NCBI RefSeq assembly: GCF_008831285.2
Contig: NC_045139.1
Span: 8,588,204 to 8,652,203 of the forward strand
Origin: Nymphaea colorata
Taxonomy: Eukaryota; Streptophyta; Magnoliopsida; Nymphaeales; Nymphaeaceae
DNA length: 64,000 bases
Direction: 5' to 3'
The position numbers and the translations under genes are program-made. Below are positions 62,730 to 64,000 of the stretch, piece by piece. The stretch's first letter is position 1. Every line of letters starts with the position of its first letter. Under the pieces are notes generated by a model that searched no databases, had not been told where the DNA came from, and saw only the letters and a program-made list of their open reading frames with translations.

Positions 62730-64000
62730 CTGATTGCAAGAGAATAAATTACGTCAGAAGCCGTGTAAGCTAAGGAGAAGAAGGCATTACATCATCAGCA
62801 GTTTTTAAATCTCAAGGTGAAGTACACAAATGTTCTATTATTACCAACAATGATTACTTACAAGTAGCAATACAACTTCAGTTGAGTAGCTCTATCACAT
62901 GGGGTTTTCAGATCACAAACCATTTACCCTCACCATTAATGTTAGCAAGGCCTAAAAAACCATCTTCTGTCCCTCAACAGAACCAATGAGTAACTAAGGA
63001 CTAACTTAAGGGAGCTTAGACAAACCATGTCCTTCAGAAAGATGAACTGCCTAAGAGAAAGGATATTATCCATGATCACTAGAAAAGTCACACAAAGTGG
63101 TCTCTAGCAATGCCATGATGAATAAAAAATGATGGAATCAAAAGGGTTAGAGTTTTTTTATTTCAAAGTTGGGTAAGAGCAACTTCCTAGAAATTAGGTA
63201 AGAAAATCAAAGGTTTCACAGCTAATTGCTTACTAGGTTGCTGGTCATCTGCTAGATCGAAACCAGGTTGCAAACTGCTTCGCATGGGTAGAGATGCTGA
63301 TACTTGGTAGTTGGTATGACAATATTCAAAAATAGAAAACACCAAAAAGCACAGAAAATTGTACACTATTTGTGGAAATACCAAATACAACTGCAACTAT
63401 CAAGCTTTGACACAATAGGCATTTTTAGATAGAAATATTTCACATATTGAAGAATGTTGAATTGATGATGACAATGTAGCTTGACATTCAAGAGGATGAA
63501 GTGATGAACTACTGGCCTGATGGTGACCATCATCATCTTACCTAAATATCCTTACATATCCATTTACATAGACAGGTAGAGCGAGGCACATACCAATCAC
63601 CAATAAAGAAGAAAACTAGAAGACTTTCTTCACCTAAAAAATGTGGCCTAGCATAAAACCATTTTCATCATGAGTGGAGCCAAGATACACTAAAATCAAA
63701 ATTCCACTGTGTACTGGAGAAGAGCAGAGCACACTCATATCAGGGATAAGCTCATCCTTTTTTATTCTGGATTAGGCAATCTCTGCTTAGGAAGACCCAC
63801 CAGATCGTTCTTAGGAAAACCTACCAGACCATTCCAAGAGATTCACCAAATAATTGATTCTGTTGAGCTTAAAGGTCTTAACTTACCCCCTGGCCAGGTG
63901 ACAAAGTTTTTGCTAGCATAAAACCTTTAGGTTTGCCAAAAAATAATATTTTAACAGAATTCATATTCATAGCCATTGGAAAATTAGAAGTTTGGTAAAT
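62730..64000 (-). other. Intron of the WD40 gene running off the window
   Basis: This lies upstream (minus strand) of the first visible exon. I found no sequence encoding the preceding conserved family block, so the next exon is probably outside the window and this intron exceeds 1.2 kb. No repeat with clear ends is seen. Confidence 0.6.

Noticed and set aside
63187-63396. Possible upstream WD40 exon
   Set aside because: The frame does not match the conserved block expected before the first visible exon, and lacks paired splice sites.

Overview
This window is nuclear DNA from a flowering plant. The evidence is genes split by GT-AG introns, plant-specific gene families (MYB-CC regulators, SFH Sec14-nodulin proteins, LRR receptor kinases), long AT-rich introns, many CT/GA/AT microsatellites and typical plant transposon relics (hAT-like and Mutator-like short elements, tRNA-derived SINE-like units, an L1-type LINE). 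I cannot fix the species or lineage from sequence alone.

Six protein-coding genes can be modelled by joining exons in frame. In order they are: a MYB-CC (GARP) transcription factor of the PHL2/PHL3 type (+, 4661-10648, 297 aa); a class I ubiquitin-conjugating enzyme E2 of the UBC8/10/28 group (-, 15643-12185, 148 aa), convergent with the first gene; a phosphatidylinositol/phosphatidylcholine transfer protein of the SFH family (+, about 22844-32435, about 595 aa); ribosomal protein eS7 (+, 37341-39401, 192 aa) with a 5'UTR exon and two telo-box motifs; an LRR receptor-like pseudokinase orthologous in type to Arabidopsis At3g28040 (+, 50716-53826, 1007 aa); and the last four exons of a WD40 protein (-, 62729-61104, its 5' end lying beyond the window).

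The rest is intergenic or intronic DNA with transposon debris. The best-supported elements are a 283-bp hAT-type MITE with an 8-bp target duplication inside an SFH intron, a 548-bp element with long inverted ends and a 9-bp duplication (33649-34196), a 195-bp hAT-like MITE (40767-40961) with two relatives near 47 and 48.6 kb, and a degenerate minus-strand LINE (about 55.3-58.1 kb) with an internal deletion. Short local direct duplications (55-120 bp apart) recur throughout.

The genes are functionally unrelated neighbours (phosphate-type regulator, ubiquitination, lipid transfer, translation, receptor signalling, WD40 scaffold), as expected in a plant chromosome. I see no operon-like or clustered pathway and no clear new biological system. 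The most interesting leads are post-transcriptional: a microsatellite abutting a splice donor beside a stronger in-phase cryptic donor in the MYB-CC gene, short upstream ORFs before two genes, and the degenerate kinase active site.
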